From NCBI GenBank assembly GCA_964017145.1, contig OZ024846.1, forward strand, positions 3,534,001-3,598,000: a stretch of 64,000 bases of DNA, given 5' to 3'. The DNA is from Agrocybe praecox. Lineage: Eukaryota > Basidiomycota > Agaricomycetes > Agaricales > Agrocybaceae. The position numbers were made by a program, and so were the translations under genes. Shown here piece after piece: positions 44,460 to 56,665 of this stretch (position 1 is its first letter; every line of letters begins with the position of its first letter). Below the pieces are notes generated by a model that worked only from the letters and a program-made list of their open reading frames with translations, was not told the origin of the DNA and did no database searches.

Positions 44460-45480
44460 AAGGCCTAAATATCCAAGCGAGCGTATAAGTACGGTGTTAA
44501 GTAAAAAAGGGGGGAAAAGAAAGAGAGCGTACCCGATACAAGAAAGGAAGGAGGAAAGAAATATTCAAGCTAAGGAAAGCTAAGGAAATGACGAAAAATA
44601 TGGGGCGAAAAAAGCGATGGGTTTGGCATGTCGCTTTGTGCGTCCGTGTGTATGAAAAAGCGAAATGGACAGGAATGAAGAGACCCGTCCGCTTAGGCTA
44701 AGAATCGAACTTGGGGTGGTGAATACACTATGAGGTGGTTAGCATGGACTTGTATGATATGCTAAACACGAAGAAAAGTCAGGAGAGAAGGAAATAAAAG
44801 CTCGAAGTACCCACTCCAAACCCGCCATCCACGCACAAAAATACAAGCAACGGCGTGCAGGAATATCTCCGTAAGACGTAGGGAAGTCGAAGCACGAAGG
44901 ACAAGCCCACAAACGATATCTGAAAAATGAAACCCTCAAAACTCACCTGGACCCTAATAAAAAGAACAACCCTCTATCTTGATTCCATCGAGTCCGCTCG
45001 TTCCCTCTCAATCAAATTCACTGCGCTTCGTCGGACGGCAGTATGTCCATTGCGCGCACAACTGCGCTCTACAAAGTGATCATCGTAGAGCAGTCTAGCC
45101 TGCCGCTGATTGAAGTAGTTAAGGTTCTGAGGCGCGGCGAGCACGATGGCAGTTGTGGTTAAAAACTAACTGCAAACGTCCAAGGGTTCCGATTTGGTCG
45201 CGCTGTCGGTGTCATGTGATCGGGTTTGATTGATTTGATTGATCTAAATCTATACCTATATACAGATAGGGGTTGGTAAAGCCGACATACAGGTTCCATG
45301 TATTTGAGAACCGTATGAAAGAAACAGGTAAAGAAACAGGTAATCTGTTTGTAAAAGATACATCCGCCAAGTAGATTACCTGTATCACGAGTGTATTTTA
45401 AATAAACAGCTCATATGTATTTCAAAGATACAGGTAAATACAAACACGCGACCAGTATGTATTTTCGACATACAGGTGTC
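44460..45480. other. gene-poor stretch
   Basis: A minus-strand open frame at 44739-44939 (RYRLWACPSCFDFPTSYGDI) looks slightly protein-like but matches nothing. 45240-45470 repeats short words such as 'gatacaggtaaat' and 'tacaggta'. Otherwise nothing supported. Confidence 0.3.
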
Positions 45481-45989
45481 GGCGCCCGCCGTGGAAGAGG
45501 GGATAATTGGATATACCAACGTACGCATCGGTGTTCGAGGTGGGTGTGAGGGTGGAGGTGCCGAGGGCCGAACCTCGAAGAGCGAAGTGCCATGGGAGAA
45601 GGAGGGATAGTGGGTAGTTGTGGCGAAGGCGTTACAGGTGAGACGACTATCAATTATAAGTGGTACTAACGAGAAAGAGGAGGAAAAGGATGAGAGAATA
45701 AGCACGTCAAGGCTATGGGATTACACGACTCGTCGCGGTGACGAAATGGAAGAGGGGTGACATCATTGACGCTTTCAAGTAACGGCGCTGCGATAAACAC
45801 TACGGTCGCTTTGAAGGTGTCTGTAAGATGTCGAACGTCCAGCATAGATGAGATGAGATGTCAATATTTGTCAATACACGATGGGCGAACGTCCTGACCA
45901 ACCCATCCAATCACTCTTCCTCTTCCCCAAACCCCCTATTGGCCCACCCCAAGCCGTCTTCGCTTCAACTTCATTGACACACTACAGCT

Positions 45990-46560
45990 TATACACCCTC
46001 AACGCTCGCGTAAACCTTGGCACAAATCGCCAAATAAACCGCCGGAACCCCAAACATCGCTCATCCCGCAGCTGTATGTATCTAATAGCGGTAAACTCAT
46101 ATATAGTTCCGCTCCTTCGGGAGTCTCAAAAGCGGGACTATCTGGGATGACGAAGAAAGAGCATCGAAATATGCCGCAGCAGTGAGAATCGCGATGGATG
46201 ATGAAGGCCAACTGGCCAGAAATATCGTATTAACGCGAATAGGCCCGGGTAGGTTAGCGGAGGGTCCAGGGCGGGTCATCGTTGATGTTGAACGTTGGGA
46301 CTCGAGCTTGTGAGAGCGGAGCTCTAAGTTTTCCAGATGGGAGAAGAAGGAGAGGCGGCGGAGGGAGGAACGGAACCCGGAATAAAAGTAATTATGCGGG
46401 TCTTCCTTTTCTTTTGAGTGTTGCAACTTTGTTGATGTGTGAAGACGAGGGTGACGACGACGACGAGAAACGTCCTGCCGTTTGTAATAGTAGTCATTGG
46501 GATCGTGTTTGCGTTCTGGGTGATAGTGAGAGGTAGGCAAAAGCAAGCGGCAGGCGTGAA
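45990..46560 (-). pseudogene. permease relic (R6), C-terminal fragment
   Basis: 46150-46010 on the minus strand reads ETPEGAELYMSLPLLDTYSC..GGLFGDLCQGL, matching KPPEGAEPYVSLPYWTHAVG in the intact protein, with frameshifts. Upstream, 46260-46200 shares a GPIRVNTI-like piece with the relic at 47.7 kb, and 46430-46540 is a hydrophobic/Asn-Thr module. Confidence 0.55.
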
Positions 46561-46799
46561 GAGGAACGAAGGGATATCATTCCAATGTATACACGAATGT
46601 CAGCCGTTTCAGCGTGAGCGTGAAGGAGTAAGGGTCGTTGAGCAGATGGGAGGAGGGAGAAGGAGAGATAGCGACGTGATGAGATTATCAAGAACAAATC
46701 CTGAGGCCTGAGGCCTGAGCGCTGAGCGTGGATCCCAATGAAGAGGCCAAACGGAAAACGACGCAGCACCCGCAACCACCCCCAGCCAAATTTTGAAGA

Positions 46800-48540
46800 T
46801 CGCCGGTAATTTCTTCCCTCGCTCGCCTATGCATGTTAGATTAAATTTGAGCAGAAGGCGCGAGAACTGAACATACCAGCAATATAAGCGAAAGTAGCTG
46901 ATACCCATAACCCATTCGCAACCGCGATACCCTTGCGGACGGTGTGTCGGGGTCCTTCACTTCCGAGAGCGCATAGATGGCGTTGTAAAGGCCAACGTAG
47001 AACCAGATTTTCTGTGTGCATAGGGCTTGTCAGCAAATTCCTTGACGTGAAAGAGGAGAACGGCAGAAGGAAGCAAAGTATGTGGAACGAAAAACAAGCC
47101 AACTCACATTACAGTCCCTGTCCGTCACCGAGCGAGCGGAGAATTTCGTCGATGTAAGAAAATGAGCAGGCAGTGTACCCAGATATATATCGCCCTCGAG
47201 GAGTACATAGCTAGAGGGATGAGAGAGAATTGAAAGTCGAGGGGAAGAAGCGGAAAGAGAGCCGTAAACCAGAAAGCAAACTCCCTATGACTGACAACCA
47301 AATATAGATAAATTCCCATAGCCGATTTTGTGCCGGCTTTTCCATGCAAACCTCGCAAAAACCACTCCCCATTCAACCCGCCCCCTCGAACCTCATAAAC
47401 CTTCCTCAACTCATACCCGCCAAGCGCCGGGACCAACTTCGGCGAAATAACATACCAGCCCAAACATCGCTCAGCCCTCAGCGCTCATCCCGCAATCGAA
47501 TGCGTCCAGCACGGTAAAATTCCATACAGTTCCTTCCCTGATGGATGGCTCAATAGGGGGTACGACGAGTCTAAAGACATTCGTAGAACGAAAGAATGCC
47601 GCAGCCCCGAGATTCGCGAGGGACGATAAGCGCCAACCAGGATCATCGTGTCAATATGAACAGGTCCGCAGCGTAGGCCTGGGTACTCGCTCTTCTGGAC
47701 TTGGAGGGCCTGGGGCGGGTCGTTGTTGAACTTGAGGATCGAGCCCGTGGGGGCGGAGCGTTTGGATGAGTTCAATGGCGATTTTATATGGGAGAAGAGA
47801 GGTAAATAGAAAAGCGAAAGAGAAAGGTGGGGATAAGGGTGATTGACATCCCATAGTCAGAAGAGAAGCGGGGGAAGGAGGAAAATTAAGTAGGTTTCTT
47901 CTTCTTGAGTGTTGATGGCGACGACGACGACGACAAGGCAAGCTGAGCCGTTCGCGATGGATTTTGTCGCATTCGCGGTGTTCGTGTTCGTGTTCGTGTT
48001 GATAGTGATATCGGCGAGAGGTAGGCAAGGGTAGGTGGCAGGCGCGACGAGGAACATAGTGGGGATGTCATTCCAATTGATGTACCGACGTCCGCGTCCG
48101 CATACAAAATTCAATCTGAGCGTGGAAATTTGAGCGGCGCTAAGCGGATGGAGAGCCTTTAGGGAGGGTAAAGATGATGAAAGTATCGAGGGCGGGTCCT
48201 GGATCCAAACGAAGAGGAAGAAAAGGGCACCATGGTCGAACGAGATCGGAAGAGAGGTCGTGTATGTGTTTGTCACCGCAAAGCGAATCAAAGGAGTGGG
48301 GGTACCGATAGGAGCTGATAACATTCTTATAGAGCTTTACGCGGTGGCCTCGAAAGAGGGACAATGAGCCAAAAAGCATTCTTCTTAATGAGAAGGAAAG
48401 GAGAACGCAAATAGTTCCAGGTATGGTAGTTTCTCTCGAATAGACTGGGCAGATCGTTGTTGAAGCTGACCGGGTCGCAGTCGTCTGCTTGTCCTCCGTC
48501 TACGTATTGCTTGTCGCCATCACCATCAACGTACACCTGT
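46800..48540 (-). pseudogene. permease relics (R7), several pieces
   Basis: On the minus strand, 46980-46880 matches exon 4 (NAIYALSEVKDP, then HTVRKGIAVANG, with a GTATGT donor). 47110-47340 holds the exon 3-like module with 'tatatttggttgt' and SARSVTDRDCN. 47780-47340 is a C-terminal piece (LPCWTHSIAG, then stop, KLVPALGGYELRKVYEVRGG). 48290-48380 is another (FWLIVPLSRPP), with VDGDGDKQYVDGG from an acidic N-terminus at 48500. The mixture of two C-termini and one N-terminus shows at least two merged copies. Confidence 0.6.
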
Positions 48541-49079
48541 TTGACTTGGACATCATTATTTCCTCCTTCGAGTGCATCACGCGAGTGCGCGTGAACGATC
48601 TGGCGTTCGTTAGGGAGTCTGTTTGACTGTTGAGGGAGGGAAGCAAGAGCAGTGGGTTAAGGACGTAAGTACGTAGGGCTGAGGGAACGAAATGCGCAAG
48701 AAAGGTGACAATGGAACTAGGGGTTAGATGGGGACCTCAGTCGTTAACGCAAAGCAGACATAAGCGAGGGAAAAGGCCACCGGCGCGTTAAATGCGTACG
48801 CAATGACGGAGGGGAAGGGAGAGGCTGACGAGGGGAAGGAAGTGGGAAAAGAAGGAAGAAACTGCGTATAAGTACTGGGTTCAATAATGTCGGAGCAAAA
48901 AATGAGCGAGCAAACCCCGAAAGGAGCCTACGGAAACGATGGCGTTGGACGTTGAACATAAGCATGGAGAGGGATGGCAGGACAATGGAGGGGAATCAGA
49001 GGTGGTGATGATGGTGAAGCCGATGAGTGACAACAAGGGGAAAACATGAAGGTCAAACAAGGACGTACTTAAATCTCCA

Positions 49080-49760
49080 AAAACCCATCCGCACCATCTT
49101 TCCTAAACTCATACCCCCAAACGTGAGGCTAAACTACGCCCACGCAACGCCCAGCAGCGGTTCCTGGTTTCCTACGTGTTCGCGCCTATTCATGTATTTA
49201 AAACGCTTCACTTTTATGACATGGAAACGGACGTACCAGCAATACCAGAAACACGAGTAAATCTCAACTGCGATACCTTTGCGGACGGTGCGTTGGGAGT
49301 TCTTCGTCAGCGAGAGTGTATTTGGACTTGGAGAAGCTGTTGTGTCACGGTGGTTCAAGGATAGCCTGTATGGATGGTGATTGATTGATTATACGAAGCA
49401 TTAGCAAAAGGTTCCTGATGAGAAACAAGGAAATATGCAAAGAAGAGCATATGAGACGCAAAAGAGAAATGCCAACTCACGTTATGCACGGTCACTGACC
49501 GGGCTGACAGCATTGTGAAATGTGAACAAATCAGCGGCCAGTGTACGGAGCATTGCTTGTTGTATCGCCTTCAACCAATATGTGGGAGTGTAATGACAAT
49601 GGAAGAAATAAAAGAAAGCTGTGAATGAGAAAGGAAAACGTCAACCGGACCCTGGGCCTGGGCCCTAACAACCAAATATAGTTGTGGCCGAAATTGTGTA
49701 GCCTCCTATTAGCGGAGTTATATCGGATTCTGATAATCTAAATTTATCCACACACCCTGA
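49080..49760 (-). pseudogene. permease relic (R8)
   Basis: 49330-49230 matches exon 4 on the minus strand (NTLSLTKNSQRTVRKGIAV; intact: NYALSEVKNPKRTVRIAG) with a following GTACGT donor. 49140-49080 resembles the C-terminus. 49480-49740 is the exon 3-like module ending in 'ctatatttggttgttaggg'. Confidence 0.55.
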
Positions 49761-50145
49761 AAAGGCTCCTCCCTGCATTTTTAATTACCTTCTACCAGAA
49801 AGTACCAACTGTGAATACAATGGGATTCGCATAGTCAAGCTACGCCTACATCGCGTCGTCCAAGCGTTTCCCTCAGTCGATCCCTCTCTCGAGTTTCGAT
49901 TTCTATCCGGACCACAATGTCATACCTATAGCTTGCTTCACAGACCTTGTTATCGCTGTCTTGAAGTCTCGCTCTTTTTTTGGCTTCCTCCTCGCGGACA
50001 GAACTAGTACGCCGACTACGAACATAACTGTTTTGACTGCTCAAAGTCTCAGACGTCACTGCTCAGTGCTAATGGACATTCTTCGGAATAGTATCTCCGC
50101 CACAGAGCAAATCAATCCTGAAAGGAGAAGAAAATAACTTGTTGA

Positions 50146-50355
50146 TTACCCTAAGTACTCATTACTCAAGTTCAAGATTTTCAATCTTCTGATTGAGTCG
50201 GGCCCCATTGCCCAAGCACCCGTACATTCAACTGGGTCCTCGTAATTAGCATACAACATGTCAAAATGGCTACGGACGTTACTGCCACCGACCCCAATAT
50301 CGTGTTTATATTTATAAACAACCCCTGTCCTGTGTAATGCCGGCAACCAAGCCAT
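50146..50355 (-). CDS. small hypothetical protein
   Basis: ATG 50355 encodes MAWLPALHRTGVVYKYKHDI, HFDMLYANYEDPVECTGAWA and ends NLSNEYLG at TAA 50146. The composition is protein-like (aromatic and polar residues mixed, one Cys). A CTTTCAG acceptor lies just beyond the stop (about 50120), so another exon may follow. A neighbouring minus-strand frame at 50545-50841 (..FALPPDKTLPKFTSVPEPGG..) also looks coding, so both could be remains of one older gene. No family recognised. Confidence 0.3.
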   Translation of the reverse strand: MAWLPALHRTGVVYKYKHDIGVGGSNVRSHFDMLYANYEDPVECTGAWAMGPDSIRRLKILNLSNEYLG

Positions 50356-50751
50356 GTTTTGGAAGAGAATTAAATAGAACTTTTTTCAGATTTCACGAGA
50401 CATTTTACGACCATAGAGTGTAGTTAATGTGGGCGGTGTTTGATGTGCTAAATTCGTCAGCACAGCAACCTTCCTAGGTGTTCTTCCAATGCCTTTCTTC
50501 AACTAACCCCCTTCTTGCATCGAAACGGAACCTGTCGGTGTCCGCTATAAGAGTCCTGCGGAGTCCTTTGGTATCGACAAGCCTTGCTGCCCTCCAGGCT
50601 CCGGCACCGACGTGAACTTGGGTAATGTTTTATCTGGAGGCAGAGCGAATTCATAAGTCATGAATCTAATGATACACATCACGAGGCTGTACGAGATCGC
50701 TGTGTACTTGATCGAATAATTCACATTGCTGTGAACATTATGGCAGTGCGG

Positions 50752-50760
50752 ATATAAATA
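50752..50760 (+). promoter_or_regulatory. possible TATA box of NLR copy 3
   Basis: 'atataaata' lies about 140 bp before the ATG at 50897. Downstream of it, the leader 'atctaggatccgacttttt' is also present upstream of copy 4 (minus strand near 60580, atccaggatccgacttgtt), so the 5' leaders of these two paralogs are conserved. Confidence 0.3.
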
Positions 50761-50896
50761 TCTTCGGCGGAACATGTATATCTGGGGTCGGGTGTTGCGG
50801 TCGCTGTAACTGTTGCCTTTCCTTTCCTCCTCATTGCACATCTAGGATCCGACTTTTTGCGCTCGTTTCTGGACTCGCCCACCTATCACGAAAGTG

Positions 50897-53427
50897 ATGG
50901 AAGAGAATCAACGCCCAATCACTCATCCTTCGATTTTCTCTGCCAAAAAGGTTATTGTGACCGGAGGGACATTCACTCAGCACAATGTGGTAGGCAACGG
51001 GCGAAAATGTAAGTGCTAGAGATCAAAGATACAATGCGGATCTGATTATTTGTAGCATCATTCGACATCCTGAAGGAGGCAACAGCACCGAACGCTTTTC
51101 ACGACTCTGGTGTTCAGTTTGACCGTCCAAAATGCCATCCTAATACCCGTATCGCTGTCCTTAAGAAGATTATGGACTGGGCCCGACGTTGTGATGGGGA
51201 AACATGGGACAAATTTATCCTATGGCTCACCGGCGCAGCAGGAGCGGGAAAATCAGCCATCACACAATCATTCATCGAGATGTGTCTTCTCAACGACCTA
51301 GTTCTTGCGTCTTTTATTTTTTGGAGATCTGATGCAACCCGGAATCATGAAGGCGTGTTTATCGCAACACTTGCCTACCAGATATATCATGCAATCCCAG
51401 CTACTCAGAGCGAAATCCTCTCCGTGATTGACGCAGACCCCCTGATTTTCACAAAGGACTTGGACCGCCAGTTTACTCAGCTTGTGATGAAGCCCCTTTA
51501 CAACCTCTGCTCTGGCATTTCATCACCTTTGGGGTCGTGGAGGGTTATCGTCATTGATGGCCTCGATGAATGTGGTGATGGAGCTGTGCAGTCCAGGATC
51601 CTGAAGATGCTAGCGAAGTCAATCCAGAACTTTGACCTACCCATCCTATTCCTCATCGCCAGTCGCCCCGAGCATGAGATCAAAACAACTTTTGACTCAA
51701 GGCCAATGAATGGTGTATTCTTGCGATTATATCTTGACGACAGCTTTGCCCCGGACGAAGATATTCGTACATTCCTTCAGGACAGGTTCGACGACATAAG
51801 GGATACCCATCCTTTTAAATCACAGATCCCTGTGTTATGGCCAACCCGCGATGATATGGAGTCCATCATCTTAAAATCCTCCGGGCAATTCATCTATGCG
51901 GCAACAGTCATCCGCTACATAGAGTCCATCCGGCACCAGCCTCACCACCGACTAGAAGTTATAATGAACCTTCGCCCAAACTGTGGTGACTTGCCCTTTT
52001 CGCAGCTGGATGCACTTTACACAATGATCCTTTCGTCAGCGAAGGACAAAGAACGGGTGTTATATGCACTCAGCATATACTCCCACGATGTATTCGATGG
52101 CGACAATATTTGCGGATTCCTTTCACTTGAATACACAGAACTTGAAATACTGTTCTGTGATCTCGCCGCCCTTGTTCTGGTTGAGTGTGATCCAGAAGCC
52201 AACCCCAGCAGGCTGCGGATTCTGCATAAATCACTTCATGACTTCCTTGCGGATCCCCAACGCTCCAAGGAATATTTTATTCCATTTGAAGGCTATCGGG
52301 ATAAACACATCATTAATATTTTTCGTTATATAATTAAGTGTGAGTATTTTCCATCTATCACATTGCTACAATTTTACTGACCTTCTGATTGTAGCTATCA
52401 ATTACGATATAGTTGCTGCATTTGGTTGCATTCATAATTTTTTTGGCGGTCATTATCTCAAGTGTAACAACTCCGCTGAACTCATGCAACTTGTATCCGA
52501 ATTTCCTTTGGAAAAGGTCTTTAACGCGATGATGTACTCGGACGAATTTATCCCAGCAGAGTTCATATTTTTCAAGCTGTGTGCCTTTCTAAATCGAATG
52601 GTATCTATTTATATCTACTTCTACATTGACATATCTCTAATCAAATTTTCTAGGCAAGTCTTGATACCCAATGGACCTTGGTAGAGAAACGCCAACAAGA
52701 AGCCCTTGATAGAATATTCCTCAGTCAGATGCCTTTTTATCACAAAGACAGCTATCATATTGCGCTGTTATGCTTTGTATGCCACGCTGGCAAAGACATT
52801 TTGATCCCAGGGATATATAGGAACGATGAATCCGACGAAATTCCCAACACATATATATGGGACAACTTCTTCGACTCCATGGAATGCAAGCAGGAATTCA
52901 ACTCCCATGTTTCTAAGGATACCCTCAAGTTGTACATGAACATCTCGGATGATTTTACGTCGCCATATCGAAATCGTGTTACGGGATTTCTACAGAATGC
53001 TGATAGATCTGGGAGGTATGCGTTAGGAGCCGACGGATATACAACAGCGGCATTGGTCGTCATTGGACAACTTCAACTGTTGGACTGGACACTCGACGAA
53101 CCAGTCTTTGATGAATCTGACTTGGATAGTAAACTGACCTTTGAATATGGAATATGGAAATTAGAGGTCACGGAAGTGGGCATTATGGACGTGATAGGTG
53201 ATGAGCCTCCTACCGTATCAGAGATATTTTTTTTGTGTTTAGGATATATGATTTTCTTCCTTCCTCGATCCGGAAGGTCCGAGCTCCTCATCCACCACTG
53301 TCAACAAGAAACATTTCTTATCGAAGAAAGAAGTTATCTCTTTCCAAAAAGAACTACCCGTGCACGCCAAGCAATGAAGGAATACTTGAAGCGCTTCGGG
53401 GATGATGGAACGTCAGGAGAAGATTAA
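50897..53427 (+). CDS. NLR-like NACHT ATPase, copy 3 (intact)
   Basis: Exons 50897-51008, 51056-52339, 52395-52600, 52654-53427; introns 47, 55 and 53 bp; 791 residues without stops. Exon 1 (112 bp) and exon 3 (206 bp) have exactly the same lengths as in copy 2. The N-terminal motif is KKVIVTGGTFTQHNVVGNGR. Walker A GAAGAGKS at 97-104, Walker B VIVIDGLDECGDG, ILFLIASRPEHEI. Linker and C-terminal region are conserved (FDRPKCHPNTRIAVLKKIMD; LLCFVCHAGKDILIPG; GFLQNADRSGRYALGADGY; MIFFLPRSGRSELLIHHCQ). The hydrophobic LGYMIFFLP stretch is short and unlikely to span a membrane. Copies 2 and 3 share long identical stretches (for example AATVIRY, RHQPHHRLEVIMNLRP), so duplication or gene conversion is recent there. 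Function inferred as for copy 2. Confidence 0.9.
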
Positions 53428-54415
53428 AGTAAATAAACGTGCTTTACAGATATAACATATCAAAGAAATGTGTATATACGTATTAATAAAATACTAAACT
53501 CTCGAGCATCATCGTAATGAATGAACCATGAATGGGAATGAAATGTTGCAGGGAATCATCAAACTGGGAATGTCGTTCGTCTGGTCCTTAACGACGAACC
53601 ATTCCAAATATATCCATGTGCTTGTCGTTATTTACCAACCTCCCCATCGTTAAATGCCGATGTGCCGCCTGTCTCAAATCTCAACCCAATCCGAATACGG
53701 AACCCTAACAAACCAAGTCTAACCCTAAAATCGAGCGGGTGTTTGTTTCTCCTCTTCCATCCTCTATATGTACATCCTTTAGCCTCCCTTCCACACCGCG
53801 CTGCCGAAGCAAGACCCACATGCTCGCGCTCCTCAAGGTCCCGTTGGATATGCCGCGGACGGACGTGGACGGGAGGGTACAGCGCAGAAGGGACTCGATC
53901 GCGGTTCGCCGCGAAGAAATTTTACGATGGAGGTATATAGATGATCAAGGCACAAAGCCGGGATGTCGACGTCGGACTATGGGACTTTGATGCATCGTTA
54001 CATCCTTACGCGCGCCTAGTCGCTCCTTCGGCCATTAGAACGATTGACACATAATTGCGCCATCGCAGCCCTTTCATCATACCCGTCGCGTTTTTTTCTC
54101 AGCGGGTGCCGTTATTCCTTCCTTGGCTTCGTTTATTTTCTTTCTATCAAGTAAGGAGTCGTTTTCATTTCATTTTTATTCAACATAGCACTTATACGCT
54201 CAGGTCCCTCCTTCCTTCCCTTAGTCGGCTCAGTGTACGCCTTGGTGGTTCCTTTCCTCGCTTGACGAGTGAGGTTTTTTTCGACTCAGTCGTCGTCGCC
54301 GCCGCCTTCCCACCTCTTCCTGGGCCTTCTTCCTTCCTCTCCTAATATCCACTTTCCCTCCGTCGCTCCTCAACCTATCCACCAACCAACAAACCTACAG
54401 ACTACGAACCAAGCC
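53428..54415. other. intergenic and 5' region of the permease
   Basis: Holds the 3' flank of NLR copy 3 (ttaataaaatact near 53481) and the permease leader. 54150-54330 (cttatacgctcaggtccctccttcc, cgccttggtggttcctttcc) resembles sequence in front of the relic at 61.95-62.1 kb, so the leader was duplicated with the gene. No supported gene in between. Confidence 0.45.
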
Positions 54416-56665
54416 ATGACCTCCCCAACAACCTCCCTAACGAACGAAACATCCATCGGACACGCCACCCTTGGACACGCCACCTCTCTCACACAAAAAT
54501 CCAAAACTGCGCACTACCCCAAGGCCAAAAACGCTATAGATGATGTGTACGAGTACGATCCCGAAAGCTCCGCAGACGAATACGACGCGGATGTCTTGGG
54601 TGTGGATGGCGACGACGAGGGAGGACGTACGCCCGAGAGGAGACAGATTGGGCTGTTTAGTGCGGTGTTTATTATTTTTAATCGGATTATTGGGACTGGG
54701 TGAGTTTTTCGTTTTGTCACTTTTTTCCGTGTTTTTTCCAAGGGTTTTTTTTGTGGTTTTGGATGGGATGGGATGGCAGTCGGCAAGGACGTCGTTTCAA
54801 ATGATGTCCTCGACGTCGGCTACAACTGCACGTCGTCGCTCGTCGCTTCGTCCTCTTTCTCCCACTTCCCACAGCATATACCCGGATACTAACCACCCTT
54901 TCTCTCCAGTGTGTTCGCCACCCCAAGTACAATTCTCAACCTAAGCGGAAGTGTCGGTTTATCACTGTACGTTCCCATTCCCATCTCCTTCCCACCCAAT
55001 TAACCCTCCTCCGTAGCTTCATGTGGCTCATCGGCGCCATAATTGCCGCCGCAGGCATGCAAGTATACATCGTCTGGGGCACCGCTCTCCCCCGCAACGG
55101 AGGAGAGAAAAACTACCTCGAATACCTCTTCCGATACCCTCGCTTCCTCGTCTCGTGCGTCTTCGGCGCGAACGCTATCCTCCTCGCATGGGCTGCCGGG
55201 AACTCGTTAGTATTCGGCGAATACATCCTCCTCGCTGCACAGGTCGAACCGACACGATGGACGCTCCGCCTCGTAGGCTTTGCATGTGTGACGTTTGCCA
55301 TGCTCCTGCACGGTACGCGCGTCTCGTGGGGGTTGCGGTTACAGAATTTCTTGGGCGTATTCAAGGTGTTGGTGTTGGTGTTCATTGTGGTTACGGGGTT
55401 CGTCGCGCTCGGTGGGCATCTTAGGGATTTCGAGTATGAGGTCGTTCCGATTCCTGGGCCAGACGGGGGTGTGGAGGGTGTTCCGAGCAGTTGGAGGTCT
55501 GGAGCGAGGGATCCGAACGAGAATTTCAGAGGGGCGTTTGACGGTACGAAGGGGAGTGCGAGTTCGTTTTGTTTGTCTTTGTATGATGTGAGTGTTTGGG
55601 GTTTTCTCCTTTCCCGTCGTAGTTCTCCCTTTACTTTTTTCCTTTATTGTAATATCAACGTTGCTGATAAAAAGCACGCATTTAGGTCATTTGGTCGTAC
55701 ATCGGCTTCTCTAATGTCAACTATGCTCTCTCTGAAGTGAAGAACCCGAAGCGGACTGTGCGTATCGCAGGTCCGTTGGCTATTGCTGTTGTGACAGTGT
55801 TGTATTTGTTGGCGAATATCGCATATTTTGCTGGTACGTCCTTCTTATCTTCCTTATGGTATGAGATAGTATATTCATGTTATTGATATGATATAGGCGC
55901 TACAAAGGAAGAAATCACAGGGAGTGGTCGATTAGTCGCTGCTTTATTATTCCGGAACGTTTATGGGCCCAAAGCCGAAAGAGCGCTAAGCGTGTTCGTA
56001 GCGATGAGTGCGCTGGGAAATGTGTTGAGCGTCGTACGTCTCTTCCCTTCCCCTCCTCTCATCCCACCTAACTTTGCCCCTTCCCCTTTCTCCCATAGAT
56101 CTTCTCCCAAGGCCGCGTAAACCAAGAACTCGGGCGCGAAGGCATCCTCCCCTTCTCCCGCTTCTTCGGGTCCAACCGACCGTTCAACGCTCCCTTGGTC
56201 GGTCTCGCACTACACTGGCTCATATGCCTCATCGTCATATTCGCACTACCCCCCGGAGATGCGTACAATTTCGTCATCAACGTCATCTCCTACCCCCTCT
56301 CCGTGATCAACGCCCTCATCTCCTTCGGGATCATATGGATGGCATGGCGCCCGTACCCCGGCTGGCCGCTTTCCTCGATATGGAGTATGGGAGCCGCGGC
56401 GTTCTTTGGCGCTACGAATGTGTTTCTGTTCGTTGTGCCGCTGTTGAAACCCCCCGAGGGCGCGGAACCGTATGTGAGTCTGCCGTATTGGACCCATGCG
56501 GTGGGTGGGTGGGCGGTGTTTGTGTTGGGAGCGGTTTATTGGGTCGTGTGGGCAAAGCTTGGTCCGAGGATTGGGGGGTATGAGTTGAGGAGGGTCAGTG
56601 AGGTGGGTGAGGATGGATTGAGGAGGTGGGTCTTTAGGAAGTTTGCGGGGAGGAAGGGGGATTGA
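54416..56665 (+). CDS. amino-acid permease, LAT/MUP1-like (high-affinity methionine permease family)
   Basis: Six exons: 54416-54699, 54910-54966, 55017-55587, 55686-55833, 55897-56033, 56099-56665; introns 210, 50, 98, 63 and 65 bp; 587 residues, no stop. A polar, acidic cytosolic N-terminus (about 80 residues, SADEYDADVLGVDGDD) precedes the APC-superfamily core. TM1 carries the substrate-site motif FNRIIGTGVFATPS, followed by SLFMWLIGAIIAAAGMQVYI, PRNGGEKNYLEYLF, ANAILLAWAAGNSLVFGEYI, WSYIGFSNVNYALSEVKNPK (a hallmark of the L-type/MUP1 group), ALGNVLSVIFSQGRVNQELG and ISYPLSVINALISFGIIWMA. About 12 TM segments expected; plasma-membrane uptake of amino acids, methionine-like substrates by family analogy. 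It lies 1 kb after NLR copy 3 in the same direction and is the only intact member among about ten copies in the window. Confidence 0.93.

Noticed and set aside
44739..44939. Minus-strand frame with CPSCF motif as a zinc-binding protein
   Set aside because: Only one isolated CxxC in 66 codons, no ATG-supported exon structure, no paralog; too weak to call a gene.
54740..54932. Minus-strand frames in permease intron 1
   Set aside because: They lie in a 210 bp intron and the relics keep the same sequence as intron; no coding evidence.
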